A stretch of 64,000 bases of DNA. It comes from Porphyrobacter sp. (lineage in GTDB: Bacteria > Pseudomonadota > Alphaproteobacteria > Sphingomonadales > Sphingomonadaceae). The stretch is from positions 62,001-126,000 of the forward strand of contig JAGIBN010000006.1 of assembly GCA_017744315.1 (NCBI GenBank), written 5' to 3'. A program made the translations under genes and the position numbers. Below the pieces are notes generated by a model. That model was given only the letters and a program-made list of their open reading frames with translations. It was not told the origin of the DNA and searched no databases. Positions 53,061 through 62,499 of the stretch are shown one piece after another (the first letter of the stretch is position 1; each line of letters begins with the position of its first letter).

Positions 53061-53942
53061 TCAACGTACTACGACAGGGCTCGGCTGGTCGACCGGCTTG
53101 CCCGCCCCGTCACGCAGTTCGCGCGGCTCCAGGATGGCTGCCGCCTCAAGTGCCTCGAGCGCCTGTTGGGTCGCGGCATAGCGCTGGGCGTCGGCAATCC
53201 AGCCCGCTGCCTCATCGGCACTCGGCATGTTGCGAACCTCGGAGATCGCCGCTTCGGTGCGCCCGCTCTGCAAGAACAGTCTCGCCCGCTCCAGCCGCTG
53301 CACCGGTGCCGGCGACGGCGAGTCCTCGCGCCGGACGACGAACAGTTCGGACAGCTCTCGCGAAATCCAGCTGAACGCACCCTCGGTCTGCGGGGCGTGA
53401 GTCAATTGCGGTGCCAGTCCGTCCAGCCGCGCGAGCAACTGATCGAGCGTGATCGGATTGCGCGACGCGACGATGATCGTCTGCACAGCCTGGGGCTGAA
53501 CCTCACCAAACCGAACCTGGAGTTGGTCGGCCAGGTAGCCGAGCGGCGTCCCCCGCTCGATCGCCCTACGGGTAGCAAAGGCGATGAGCAGCCCTTCGGC
53601 CCGCGCCGCGTTACCCGCTGCCGCCTGCGACTGCAGATCGATCTCGGTCAGTCGCTGCTCCATCGCCGCAACGCGCTGGTCCATCCGTCCATCGCTTGCG
53701 TATTCGCTGGAAATCGCCCGCGAAGCCGCTTGGTCGCGCGTCGACATGCCTTGCGTTGCAGCCACCGGCTGCTCCTTGCGGAACACGAACAGGTCCGACG
53801 TCGACAGCCCCGGCGAACCGCCGAGGTACCAGGTGGCGACACCACCCAGCAGGAAAGCGCCGAGTGCGGCGCCTATGAGGATACGGGCATTGCCTGACTT
53901 GCGGTCGGCAGAACGCCCGTGAGTGAGGAGTTCCTCGTCCAT
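53061..53942 (-). CDS. mitofilin-like inner-membrane protein downstream of hemD
   Basis: A 293-residue protein with one N-terminal helix (about 20-42), a coiled-coil stretch (QRVAAMEQRLTEIDLQSQAAAGNA), and a C-terminal helical repeat domain (QRLERARLFLQSGRTEAAISEVRNMP). This resembles the alphaproteobacterial mitofilin/Mic60 proteins, which are often next to hemD. In other species they shape intracytoplasmic membranes. The assignment rests on layout and neighbourhood. Confidence 0.65.
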   Translation of the reverse strand: MDEELLTHGRSADRKSGNARILIGAALGAFLLGGVATWYLGGSPGLSTSDLFVFRKEQPVAATQGMSTRDQAASRAISSEYASDGRMDQRVAAMEQRLTEIDLQSQAAAGNAARAEGLLIAFATRRAIERGTPLGYLADQLQVRFGEVQPQAVQTIIVASRNPITLDQLLARLDGLAPQLTHAPQTEGAFSWISRELSELFVVRREDSPSPAPVQRLERARLFLQSGRTEAAISEVRNMPSADEAAGWIADAQRYAATQQALEALEAAAILEPRELRDGAGKPVDQPSPVVVR

Positions 53943-53992
53943 AAGTTCCTTCGCGCCCCAAGACCGCGCCTTTTTGACGTCGACCTCACTTC

Positions 53993-54682
53993 TCAGGGGC
54001 GGTCATGGCACATATCGGACGCCAAAGCCAAGAGCGCAGCTTCCGCTGGTACACTGGCGCATCGTACCTTTGCCCACCCATCTCCGGCCGCGTCGGCGAT
54101 ACGCGGGCCGAGCGCGGCCAGCGCGATGCGGCTCCGAGACACCGCGCAGCGGTCGCATTCGCTGGCAAAATGCCGGGCCGCCACCGCGGAATGGAGCAGG
54201 ACGAGCGCCCCTTCATTCAGGCGTAGAGCAAGCTCATCGGGCAGCGGCAGGCCAGCGCTCTCGTATGCGACACGGGTTTCGACGGAGACGCCGGATGGCG
54301 GGCTGATCGGAACGTGCTCGGCTCCGGTCACCCGCAGAAGGCGCAGTTGCTGACCGGCCAGACTATCGACCACTGGCTGCAACACCCCCTGTCCGCAGAC
54401 CGCGACCGGGAAACCCGCGTCCTCTGCCGCCTTCCCCGTAGCCGCTCCAACCGAATAGACCGGCTTACCCCGAAACAGGTCGAGCGCGGGACCGGCATGC
54501 CGTACAGCATTGGCGCTGCCGAGCAGGAGCGCGTCGATGCTCTCGGGCGCTGGCGGGTCCCAGGGCAGCGATCGTATGGCGAACAAGGGGCAGCCTTCAA
54601 TCGCCAGGCCCAGTTCACGCCCCGCCTCAACCGTTGCCGTGCATCCCGGCTCTGGCCTGATGGTGAGGATCAGGGCCGTCAC
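53993..54682 (-). CDS. hemD: uroporphyrinogen-III synthase
   Basis: A 229-residue HemD family member, a poorly conserved enzyme that closes the linear tetrapyrrole to uroporphyrinogen III. Landmarks are the N-terminal LILTIRPEPGCTATVEAGRELG, VYSVGAATGKAAEDAGFPV and the late VLLHSAVAARHFA and LALGPRIADAAGDGW. Its GTG start overlaps the hemC stop by four bases. Confidence 0.85.
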   Translation of the reverse strand: MTALILTIRPEPGCTATVEAGRELGLAIEGCPLFAIRSLPWDPPAPESIDALLLGSANAVRHAGPALDLFRGKPVYSVGAATGKAAEDAGFPVAVCGQGVLQPVVDSLAGQQLRLLRVTGAEHVPISPPSGVSVETRVAYESAGLPLPDELALRLNEGALVLLHSAVAARHFASECDRCAVSRSRIALAALGPRIADAAGDGWAKVRCASVPAEAALLALASDMCHDRP

Positions 54683-55608
54683 CTCGGGCCTGTGAAGTGG
54701 GCAGATATTCCCGGCGTCGACCGTGCAAGGAGGTCTTCGGCGAGACGCTCGGGCCCATCGTTATCCCCGGCAGCAAAGCTGGCCGCTCCTTCGACGCGCT
54801 CGGCGCCGTCAGGGCTGAACAGGACCGCGCGCATCGAAAGCATTTCACTGGAATGGTCGCACACCACCGCGATCGAGCTGTGGCAATTGCCCCCGAGCGC
54901 GGCGAGCAGCGCCCGCTCGGCCATCGCTTCGGCGCGGCTCGGCGCGTCGTCTATGGCCTGAAGCAAGTCGCGCACGCGCTGGTCGTCAGTGCGACATTCG
55001 ATCCCGATGGCCCCCTGAGCGGGAGCCGGAAGCCAGTCCTTCGTCTCAAGCGGATGGCCCGTACCCGTCTCGCCCAGACGCGCCAGACCGGCTGCAGCTA
55101 GAAAGGTGGCGTCGAACTCACCCGCGGCGAGCTTGGCAAGACGAGTGGCTACGTTCCCGCGCAAGGTCACGACCCGGCAATCGGGGCGAAGGTGCAGCAA
55201 CTGCGCCGCGCGACGTGGGGCGCTTGTGCCGATAGTCGCGCCCTGCGGCAGAGCGTGAATCGTGGCTGCGCCGATCAGCACGTCGCGCTTGTCGGCGCGT
55301 GGCAGGATCGCCGCGAGCGTGAAGCTGTCGGGGCGCCAGGTCTCCACGTCCTTCAGGGAGTGGACCGCCGCGTCGATCTCGCCTTCGGCAAGCCAGGCGT
55401 CGAGCTCGCGCGTCCACAACGCCTTGCCGCCGATCTCTGCCAGCGGGCGATCCTGGATCTTGTCCCCGCTCGCGACCACGGGGATGAGCTCGACAGCAGA
55501 CTCCTCCCAACCATGAGCGGCGCACAAGCGGGAGCGAGTCTCGTAGGCCTGGGCCATGGCGAGCGGCGAGCGGCGGGTGCCGAGCTTAAGGAGTGGTGTA
55601 GTGGGCAT
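54679..55608 (-). CDS. hemC: porphobilinogen deaminase
   Basis: The 309-residue enzyme polymerises four porphobilinogen units. The start KLGTRRSPLAMAQAYETR, VHSLKDVETWRP, and RRAAQLLHLRPDCRVVTLRGNVATRL are conserved. The dipyrromethane cofactor cysteine is in GGNCHSSIAV. It heads a hemC-hemD pair and is divergent from tsaD with 47 bases between starts. Confidence 0.95.
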   Translation of the reverse strand: MPTTPLLKLGTRRSPLAMAQAYETRSRLCAAHGWEESAVELIPVVASGDKIQDRPLAEIGGKALWTRELDAWLAEGEIDAAVHSLKDVETWRPDSFTLAAILPRADKRDVLIGAATIHALPQGATIGTSAPRRAAQLLHLRPDCRVVTLRGNVATRLAKLAAGEFDATFLAAAGLARLGETGTGHPLETKDWLPAPAQGAIGIECRTDDQRVRDLLQAIDDAPSRAEAMAERALLAALGGNCHSSIAVVCDHSSEMLSMRAVLFSPDGAERVEGAASFAAGDNDGPERLAEDLLARSTPGISAHFTGPR

Positions 55609-55655
55609 CAGGTCGGCTTGCCCTAATTGTCATTTGCGTCCAGTGGAAGCTCCGG

Positions 55656-56693
55656 ATGAGGATCGTACTCGGCATCGAGAGCAGTTGCGACGAAACGGCC
55701 GCGGCGCTGGTGACGGAGGACCGTCGCATTCTCGCTCAGGCCATCGCCTCGCAGGATGACAGCCACGCCCCCTATGGCGGCGTGGTTCCGGAGATTGCCG
55801 CCCGCGCGCATGCGGAGCGCCTCACGCCACTGATCGAGCGCGTCCTCACCGAAGCGGACCTTTCGCTGGGCGATTGTTCGGCCATTGCGGCAACGGCCGG
55901 GCCTGGCCTGATCGGCGGGGTCATGGTCGGCCTCGTGACGGCCAAGGCCCTGGCCATGGCGAGCGACCGCCCCTTGCTGGCTATCAACCATCTCGAAGGC
56001 CACGCGCTGAGCCCACGGCTCGCCGACCCGGATCTGCAATTTCCTTACGCCCTGCTGCTGGTGTCGGGCGGGCACTGCCAGGTGCTGCGGGTCGACGGCG
56101 TCGGCCGCTACCGACGCCTCGCGACCACAATCGACGACGCGCTGGGCGAAGCCTTCGACAAGACCGCCAAGATCCTGCGTCTCGGCTTCCCCGGCGGCCC
56201 GGCCGTTGAACGCCTCGCGGCCGAAGGCGACCCCAAGGCCGTGCCCCTGCCGCGCCCGCTGTTCGGGAGTGAGGAGCCGCACTTCTCCTTTGCCGGCCTC
56301 AAGAGTGCGGTCCTGCGCGCACACGACAGCGGGAAGTACCAGGCAGCCGATATCGCAGCGAGCTTCCAGCAGGCCGCCATCGACTGCATTCTCGACCGCA
56401 CCACCCGCGCTCTTTCGGCCATGGGAGAGGTGACAGCGCTGGTCGTCGCCGGAGGTGTCGCCGCCAATCGCAGCGTACGGGCGGCGCTCGAACAACTTGC
56501 CGCCAACCGTGGCCTGCGCTTTGTCGCCCCTCCGATGGCGCTGTGCACGGATAATGCCGCGATGATCGCCTGGGCAGGCCTGGAGTGGCTGGAGAAGGGC
56601 CGCACGGGCGACCCGCTCGACGTCGCGGCACGGCCTCGCTGGCCGCTCGATCCGGATGCCGCGCCGGTGCGCGGCGCAGGGGTCAAGGCGTGA
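55656..56693 (+). CDS. tsaD: tRNA N6-threonylcarbamoyladenosine transferase
   Basis: The 345-residue ASKHA-fold protein modifies A37 of ANN-decoding tRNAs. It starts RIVLGIESSCDETAAALV; the metal-binding HLEGH is in INHLEGHALSP, and LLVSGGHCQVL, FSFAGLKSAV and LVVAGGVAANRSVR are conserved. Its TGA overlaps the gpsA GTG by four bases. Confidence 0.96.
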   Translation: MRIVLGIESSCDETAAALVTEDRRILAQAIASQDDSHAPYGGVVPEIAARAHAERLTPLIERVLTEADLSLGDCSAIAATAGPGLIGGVMVGLVTAKALAMASDRPLLAINHLEGHALSPRLADPDLQFPYALLLVSGGHCQVLRVDGVGRYRRLATTIDDALGEAFDKTAKILRLGFPGGPAVERLAAEGDPKAVPLPRPLFGSEEPHFSFAGLKSAVLRAHDSGKYQAADIAASFQQAAIDCILDRTTRALSAMGEVTALVVAGGVAANRSVRAALEQLAANRGLRFVAPPMALCTDNAAMIAWAGLEWLEKGRTGDPLDVAARPRWPLDPDAAPVRGAGVKA

Positions 56694-57709
56694 GCGCGCC
56701 CGCGATCGGCGTTGTCGGTGCCGGAGCCTGGGGCACCGCACTGGCGCAGATGCTCGCTTCGGATGGGCGGGAAGTCTTGCTGTGGGTGCTCGAGCCCGAG
56801 CTGGCGGAGGAAATCAATTCGCACCGCACCAACTCGCTGTTCCTGCCCTCGGCTTCGCTGGCGCCGACGATCCGCGCCACCAGCGACCTGGCCGACACCG
56901 CGGGTTGCGAGATCCTGCTGCTGGTTACCCCCGCGCAACACCTCGCCACCACCATGGCCCGGATGCCCGCTTACCCGCGCGATCTCGTCCTCTGCGCGAA
57001 GGGTATCGAGGCCAGCACCGGCCGCATGATGCACCAGGTCGCCGCCGAGGCGGCACCGGACAGCCAGGTCGCGGTCCTCTCCGGCCCGACCTTCGCGCAC
57101 GAAGTCGCCGCGGGCCTGCCGACGGCGGTCACCCTCGCCTGCGGCGGAGCGGATGCCCAATGGCAGCGGCTGGTCTCGGCGATCGCCCGGCCGGCTTTTC
57201 GTCCCTACTACAGCGACGATCTCACCGGCGCTGAGATTGGCGGCGCGGTGAAGAACGTGCTCGCCATCGCCTGCGGCGTGGTCGACGGCCTGGGTCTCGG
57301 TCAGAATGCCCGCGCCGCCCTCATCGCTCGCGGCTACGCCGAGATGCAGCGCTTCGGCGAAGCTCTTGGCGCTCAGCGCACGACGCTTGCGGGTCTGTGC
57401 GGGCTCGGAGATCTGGTCCTGACCTGCTCGTCGACTTCGAGCCGAAATTTCTCGCTCGGCGTGGCGCTTGGACAGGGGCAAGACCCGAAAGTCCTGATGC
57501 GCGAACGCCATACCGTGGCCGAGGGCGCCCACACCGCGCCCATCCTGGTCGAGCTCGCACAGAAGCAAGGCGTGAGCATGCCGATCGTGGAGTCGGTGGC
57601 GCACCTGCTCGAAGGTGCCCCGGCCCTGGAAGTCGTCTCCCGCATCCTGGCGCGTCCACTGACCGCTGAAGATCAGCCCTCGCCCCTCCCCGAAAGGCCG
57701 ACGATTTGA
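56690..57709 (+). CDS. gpsA: glycerol-3-phosphate dehydrogenase [NAD(P)+]
   Basis: The 339-residue enzyme makes sn-glycerol 3-phosphate for phospholipids. AIGVVGAGAWGTAL is the NAD(P) motif, LSGPTFAHEVA and EIGGAVKNVLAIACGVVDG hold the catalytic lysine, and AGLCGLGDLVLTC is a late block. The GTG start is chosen for the coupling with tsaD. It ends in a TTGA overlap with the next gene. Confidence 0.95.
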   Translation: MSAPAIGVVGAGAWGTALAQMLASDGREVLLWVLEPELAEEINSHRTNSLFLPSASLAPTIRATSDLADTAGCEILLLVTPAQHLATTMARMPAYPRDLVLCAKGIEASTGRMMHQVAAEAAPDSQVAVLSGPTFAHEVAAGLPTAVTLACGGADAQWQRLVSAIARPAFRPYYSDDLTGAEIGGAVKNVLAIACGVVDGLGLGQNARAALIARGYAEMQRFGEALGAQRTTLAGLCGLGDLVLTCSSTSSRNFSLGVALGQGQDPKVLMRERHTVAEGAHTAPILVELAQKQGVSMPIVESVAHLLEGAPALEVVSRILARPLTAEDQPSPLPERPTI

Positions 57710-59214
57710 CCCCCGCTCCAGCGGGAGAAGCTCCGGGCGGCGATCTGGCCGTGCTGGCGAAAGGCGGTCGAACGAACCTGTTCGGCTTCCTGCTACGACT
57801 GGCTGCGCGCCTGCCGTTCCTGTTCATCGCCGGACGCTTCTACGGCCCTGACGCGCTCGGGCGGTTCGCCTCGGCGCTGGTCATCGTCGAACTCGCAGCA
57901 ATGGTCTGCACCTTCGGCGAGAAGCGCGGCCTCGCGCAGCGGCTTTCCGAAGGCGAAGAGGACCCGACCCATCTCGTTTTCGACGGCCTGGCTGCAGCCC
58001 TTCTCGCCGGTGTGGTAGTTAGCGTGGCACTGTGGCTGGTGCCGGCTCCGATGTTCCCGAGCGGGATCTACACCGAAGTGGACCGGCTGCTCGTACTGGC
58101 GATTCCGGCCCTGGCCGCGACCGAGATCCTGCTCGCGGCCCAGGCCTACCGCTACGACGTAGCCGCAACCGTTCGCGCCCGGGCAATCGTGGAACCTTGG
58201 ACCATCTCGATTATGGCCGGGGTCCTGGCGTTCGTGGCACCCCAGAGCGGTCTGTCGCTCGCCTATATCATCTCGATCTACGCCGCGCTGCTGACCGCCG
58301 CGTGGCCGTTCTTCAAGAGCTACGGCCTGCCGAGCGGGTGGCGTTTCAGCCCGAAGCGGATCGTGCGCATGGCGACGCGCGGCCTTCCGGTTGCCGCCGC
58401 CGATACCATCGAATGGGGCACGCGCCGGCTCGACATCTTCATCCTCGGCCTGTTCGCAGCCCCGGCTGCGGTCGGCATCTACTACGTGGCGCAGCAGGTC
58501 GCGAGCCTGCCGCAGAAGCTCAAGACCAGCTTCGAGCCGATCCTCGGCCCTGTCCTGACGCGCAAGCTCAAGGAAAAGGACTACGCCGCGATTGCCAAGC
58601 AGGTTTGCCAGGTCGGCTTCTGGATCACGGCTGCACAGGCGGGCGTGGGACTGGCGCTCGGCATTCCGGGCGAGGCCATCATGGGCCTGGTCGGACCGCA
58701 CTTCGTCGGCGCCACCGGAGCGCTGGGGTTCCTTCTCGCGGCCGAAGTCGTCGCCGCGACGGCGGTGGTTTCGGAAGCTGCCCTCATTTACGTCGCGAGA
58801 CTGCGGAACCTGTGGGTCTCGTTCGCCACGATCGCGCTTCAAGCAGGGTTGACCGTGGGCGCGATGGTGCTGGCCGACAAGCTGGAATTCAACGACGGCT
58901 GGCGCGCCGCCGCCGTGGCGGCCTCGCTGATGCTCGCGCTCGGCGTTTCATCGGTGGTCAAGGCCGTCATGCTCAGCCGGATCGTCGGCCGCGCGATCAA
59001 CAACTGGCGCTGGGCGCTGATCTGGGCATCGGCCGCTGCGATCGTTGTGGGGCAACTTGTGATCCGCATGCCGGAGTGGGCGCAATTGGTGATCGGCATA
59101 CCGGCTCTCATGGCTGTCTACGGCTGGATCATCTGGACGAAAGGTTTCGGACCCGAGGACCGCGTCTTATTCGCCCGCAAAGTAAAGCAGGAAGAGGCTG
59201 AAGAGAGTCCTTAG
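57706..59214 (+). CDS. oligosaccharide flippase family (MATE/Wzx-like) membrane protein
   Basis: A 502-residue polytopic protein with about 12-14 helices and the polysaccharide-flippase layout. RFYGPDALGRFASALVIVELAAM is the family start, and WGTRRLDIFILGLFAAPAAVGIYYVAQQVASL is the central block. It would flip a lipid-linked glycan or similar across the inner membrane. No glycosyltransferase genes stand nearby. The start is TTG in an overlap with gpsA, supported by GAAAGG 7 bases upstream. Confidence 0.82.
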   Translation: MTPAPAGEAPGGDLAVLAKGGRTNLFGFLLRLAARLPFLFIAGRFYGPDALGRFASALVIVELAAMVCTFGEKRGLAQRLSEGEEDPTHLVFDGLAAALLAGVVVSVALWLVPAPMFPSGIYTEVDRLLVLAIPALAATEILLAAQAYRYDVAATVRARAIVEPWTISIMAGVLAFVAPQSGLSLAYIISIYAALLTAAWPFFKSYGLPSGWRFSPKRIVRMATRGLPVAAADTIEWGTRRLDIFILGLFAAPAAVGIYYVAQQVASLPQKLKTSFEPILGPVLTRKLKEKDYAAIAKQVCQVGFWITAAQAGVGLALGIPGEAIMGLVGPHFVGATGALGFLLAAEVVAATAVVSEAALIYVARLRNLWVSFATIALQAGLTVGAMVLADKLEFNDGWRAAAVAASLMLALGVSSVVKAVMLSRIVGRAINNWRWALIWASAAAIVVGQLVIRMPEWAQLVIGIPALMAVYGWIIWTKGFGPEDRVLFARKVKQEEAEESP

Positions 59215-59258
59215 CTTCCTCTCGACGTGCAGCGATCGATCAAGCTAGGGTCAGCGCG

Positions 59259-60002
59259 ATGCCCATGATGCGTAGCCCCTTTACCGTGATACTCGGCCTC
59301 GTGCCGGTTGTCGGCCTGGCCTTCCTTGCGAGCGCGCTGAATGGGCCGGCGATGGTGGCGGGCCTCGACGCGCAGGCAAAGGTCGCCATCGCGAAGGCGG
59401 GCGGTGCTCCGGTGCAAGCCCGGTTCGCCACGGCGGACGGGTGGCCGTCACGCCATCCGCTGTTGAGCGGCGGAGAAAAGCTCAACGAAGGCACGAGGGA
59501 CCGCGTGGCCAAGGCCGTCGCGGCCATTCCCGGCGTTGGGGGAGTCACCTGGATCGACGGGACGGCTCTTGCCGTGACCACCGAGGCGTCAATCAAGCCT
59601 CAGCACTGCCAGGATGATGTCGAGGCGCTGCTGAACGCCCGCACTATCCGGTTCGAGGGAGGTTCGTCACGGATCCAGGCCGCGAGCGGACAGCTGGTGG
59701 ACGAGGTGGCCACCGCGCTGCGGCCATGCCTGGGCAGCATCATCGCCATCATCGGGCACACCGATTCCTCCGGTCCCGAGGCGGCTAACGTGCAGTTGTC
59801 CCTTGCCCGGGCTCGCGCTGTTCGCGACGCGCTGATCGAGCGGGGCATCCCCGCCGATGGGCTGCGTACCCGCGGTCTCGGTTCGCGTTCACCGGTGGAA
59901 GGTCTCGACGCCACCGATCCGGCGAACAGGCGGATCGAATTCAGCGTGCTTGCGATCCAGCCGGTCAAGCCCACCCCCGTCGATACGCCCGGTCCGCGCT
60001 AA
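59259..60002 (+). CDS. OmpA-domain protein, membrane-anchored
   Basis: A 247-residue protein. A short N-terminal membrane helix (about 8-28) precedes a BON-like segment (AVAAIPGVGGVTWIDGTALAV), and the C-terminal half is an OmpA peptidoglycan-binding domain (IRFEGGSSRIQAASGQLVDEVA, IIGHTDSSGP, and a DATDPANRRIEFSV end with the conserved Asp and Arg). It could link the membrane to the cell wall. It is followed by a 37-residue gene and a helix-hairpin-helix gene. Confidence 0.85.
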   Translation: MPMMRSPFTVILGLVPVVGLAFLASALNGPAMVAGLDAQAKVAIAKAGGAPVQARFATADGWPSRHPLLSGGEKLNEGTRDRVAKAVAAIPGVGGVTWIDGTALAVTTEASIKPQHCQDDVEALLNARTIRFEGGSSRIQAASGQLVDEVATALRPCLGSIIAIIGHTDSSGPEAANVQLSLARARAVRDALIERGIPADGLRTRGLGSRSPVEGLDATDPANRRIEFSVLAIQPVKPTPVDTPGPR

Positions 60003-60060
60003 GCCACCGATTTCGGCGGATGGATTGCAAAACGTCCGCTTGCCCCCCTAAAGACCTTTA

Positions 60061-60174
60061 ATGCCGATCTGGATGGAACTGCTGGTGCTGATGCTGGTCG
60101 CTTACGTGACCGGGATCGCTATCGGCTGGATCATCTGGGGCAGAGAGATCAGGAAGGAGATGGCTGATGGTTGA
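60061..60174 (+). CDS. 37-residue single-pass membrane protein
   Basis: From the ATG at 60061 a 37-residue protein is read: MPIWMELLVLMLVAYVTG, then IAIGWIIWGREIRKEMADG. It consists of one amphipathic membrane helix and a short charged tail. Its stop overlaps the next gene's start by eight bases, consistent with coupled translation. No function is known. Confidence 0.65.
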   Translation: MPIWMELLVLMLVAYVTGIAIGWIIWGREIRKEMADG

Positions 60175-60736
60175 GCTGGTGCAGGAAAATTGGATCTTCC
60201 TGGTCATCGCGTTGGTCATCGGTCTGCTCACCGCGTGGTGGGTGCTGGTCGCCTCGCGCCGGACCAAAGTGGACATCAGCCGCGGCGAAGATGGTACGCC
60301 GGCGAAGCGCAATCAGGCGCTGATCGACGCGCCACCGGCCGCCGCGACGCCCAAGGTTGAGGTTCCGCCCCAAACGCCCGTGGGCCTTGCCGGCGTAGGC
60401 GAAGCGGTCGCTGCTGCAGCGGCCCCGGTCGAAGCGGCACCTGAACCCACACCGGAACCGGCTCCTGCCCCAGCGCCCGCACCCACCGCGTCTGGCTCAG
60501 CCGACGACCTCACCCGGATCAAGGGTCTCGGCCCCAAGCTCGCTCAGCAGTTGAAGGACCTCGGCGTCAGCAGCTTTGCCCAGATCGCAGCGTGGGACGA
60601 TGCCGAGATCGACCGCATCGACGCCCAGCTCGGCCGTTTCCAGGGCCGCATCCGCCGTGACGATTGGCCGACCCAAGCGCGCTTCCTGGCGGGCGGCGAC
60701 ACCGCCGGTTACGAGGCGAAGTTCGGCAAGCTCTGA
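60167..60736 (+). CDS. membrane-anchored helix-hairpin-helix protein
   Basis: A 189-residue protein with one N-terminal helix (ENWIFLVIALVIGLLTAWWVLVA), a long Ala/Pro-rich linker (about 55-110), and a C-terminal helix-hairpin-helix domain (DDLTRIKGLGPKLAQQLKDLG, then WDDAEIDRIDAQLGRFQGRI). Such domains bind DNA, yet here the anchor holds it at the membrane. The predicted flap-endonuclease-like annotation sometimes given to this family has no visible catalytic residues. It forms an operon with the 37-residue gene. Confidence 0.8.
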   Translation: MVELVQENWIFLVIALVIGLLTAWWVLVASRRTKVDISRGEDGTPAKRNQALIDAPPAAATPKVEVPPQTPVGLAGVGEAVAAAAAPVEAAPEPTPEPAPAPAPAPTASGSADDLTRIKGLGPKLAQQLKDLGVSSFAQIAAWDDAEIDRIDAQLGRFQGRIRRDDWPTQARFLAGGDTAGYEAKFGKL

Positions 60737-60811
60737 GCGCCGCCGGGAACAATCCCGTCTAGCTCGCTTTATGATACTCGGGCCCCGTACGATGGACCCG
60801 GGAGACCTTAG

Positions 60812-61198
60812 ATGCCACGCTCCGCTGCATATGACAGGCCGACGGTGCTTGTCGTGGAAGACGAGTTCATCATCGCGCTCGATTTGTCCGAGACGGTGAA
60901 GGACCTCGGTTACGAGCTGGAGGGCCCCTTCCCGGACAAGAAACGGGCGCTGGCATCGATCAGGGACGGCATGCCCGATTGCGCCATTCTCGATATTCAG
61001 ACCAGCGATGGCGAAGTCTATCCGCTGGCCGACGAACTGCTCGAGGCGGGCGTTCCGATCATCTTCCACTCTGGACATGTGCCCCCAGAAGAAGTTCGCA
61101 GCCGCTATCCCGACGCGATAGCCTGCAGCAAACCGTGTCCACCCGACCAGCTGATCGAAGTGCTGCAGGAAGCCGTCGCGAAGGCTCACGTAGGCTAG
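60812..61198 (+). CDS. single-domain response regulator
   Basis: A 128-residue receiver alone, with [12 protein letters not shown] (acidic pair), the phosphoacceptor aspartate in [11 protein letters not shown], and the lysine in [11 protein letters not shown]. It has no output domain. Such receivers often act with HWE-type histidine kinases in alphaproteobacteria, as sinks or shuttles of phosphate. No kinase is present in this window. Confidence 0.85.
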   Translation: MPRSAAYDRPTVLVVEDEFIIALDLSETVKDLGYELEGPFPDKKRALASIRDGMPDCAILDIQTSDGEVYPLADELLEAGVPIIFHSGHVPPEEVRSRYPDAIACSKPCPPDQLIEVLQEAVAKAHVG

Positions 61199-61262
61199 TC
61201 ATCGCAACGATTGGCGAGACCCTCTGCAGCCGCTAAACCGGTTGCAAAGGAGACTTGCAGAC

Positions 61263-62438
61263 ATGGTGCCATTCAGCTGGGCGGACCCGCTCGATCTCGA
61301 AGGCCAGCTGACCGAAGAGGAGCGCATGATCCGCGACGCCGCGCGTGGCTTCGCGCAGGACGTGCTCCAGCCCCGCGTGATCGCAGGCTTCCGCGACGAG
61401 ATCGACGCGCCGGAACTGTTCCCGCTGATGGGTGAGGCCGGACTGCTCGGCGTCACAATTCCCGACGAGTTCGGCGGGGCCGGTGCCAACTACGTTTCCT
61501 ATGGCCTCGTGGCGCGGGAGATCGAACGGGTGGATTCGGGCTACCGCTCGATGGCCTCGGTCCAGTCGAGCCTCGTCATGTATCCCATCTATGCGTACGG
61601 TTCGGCGGAGCAGAAGGCCAAGTACCTTCCTCGCCTTGCCAGTGGAGAGCTGATCGGCTGCTTCGGCCTGACCGAGCCCGACGCCGGCTCCGACCCAGCC
61701 TCGATGCGGACTTACGCCAGGAAGGACGGCGACGGGTTCGTCATTTCCGGCAGCAAGACCTGGATCAGCAACTCCCCCTTCGCCGACCTGTTCGTAGTCT
61801 GGGCGAAGAGCGAAGCGCACGACGGGCGCATCCACGGCTTCCTGCTCGAGAAGGGCATGACCGGGCTGTCAGCTCCTAAAATTGAGGGCAAGTTCTCCCT
61901 CCGCGCCTCGACCACCGGCATGATCATGATGGATGAGGTCAGGCTTCCGGCCGAGGCGCTGCTCCCCGGCGTCGAGGGCATGAAGGGCCCGTTCGGCTGC
62001 CTCAACCGCGCCCGCTATGGCATCTCGTGGGGCACGATGGGCGCGGCCGAGTTCTGCCTGTCCGCAGCGCGCGAATATGGGCTCGACCGCAAGCAGTTCG
62101 GCAAGCCGCTCGCGGCGAACCAGCTGTTCCAGAAGAAGCTCGCCGACATGGAGACCGAGATCGCGCTGGGCCTCCAGGGCTCACTTCAGGTTGGGCGACT
62201 GATGGACGAAGGGCGTTTCGCTCCCGAGATGATCAGCCTGGTCAAACGCAACAACGCCGGCAAGGCGCTAGAGATCGCCCGCTGGGCGCGCGACATGCAC
62301 GGCGGCAACGGCATCTCCGAGGAGTACCAGGTCATCCGTCACATGCTGAACCTGGAGAGCGTCAACACCTACGAAGGCACGCATGATGTCCATGCCCTGA
62401 TCCTCGGTCGCGCCATCACCGGGATCGCGGCGTTCTAA
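61263..62438 (+). CDS. acyl-CoA dehydrogenase, glutaryl-CoA dehydrogenase-like
   Basis: A 391-residue flavoprotein of the acyl-CoA dehydrogenase family. The C-terminal signature [21 protein letters not shown] contains the catalytic glutamate in YEGTHD and is typical of glutaryl-CoA dehydrogenases. [15 protein letters not shown] and [18 protein letters not shown] bind FAD and substrate. It probably degrades glutaryl-CoA from lysine or aromatic catabolism. The ATG at 61263 has AAAGGAG upstream. Confidence 0.9.
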   Translation: MVPFSWADPLDLEGQLTEEERMIRDAARGFAQDVLQPRVIAGFRDEIDAPELFPLMGEAGLLGVTIPDEFGGAGANYVSYGLVAREIERVDSGYRSMASVQSSLVMYPIYAYGSAEQKAKYLPRLASGELIGCFGLTEPDAGSDPASMRTYARKDGDGFVISGSKTWISNSPFADLFVVWAKSEAHDGRIHGFLLEKGMTGLSAPKIEGKFSLRASTTGMIMMDEVRLPAEALLPGVEGMKGPFGCLNRARYGISWGTMGAAEFCLSAAREYGLDRKQFGKPLAANQLFQKKLADMETEIALGLQGSLQVGRLMDEGRFAPEMISLVKRNNAGKALEIARWARDMHGGNGISEEYQVIRHMLNLESVNTYEGTHDVHALILGRAITGIAAF

Positions 62439-62499
62439 CCCAATCGGGAACCGCTCCGAGGGTTGCCCGATTTAAACGGTTGCAACCAAGGAGTTTGAC

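Noticed and set aside
60737..60811. Regulatory element in the gap before the response regulator
   Set aside because: Only a ribosome binding site (GGGAGACC) could be seen; no symmetric site or promoter box stands out.
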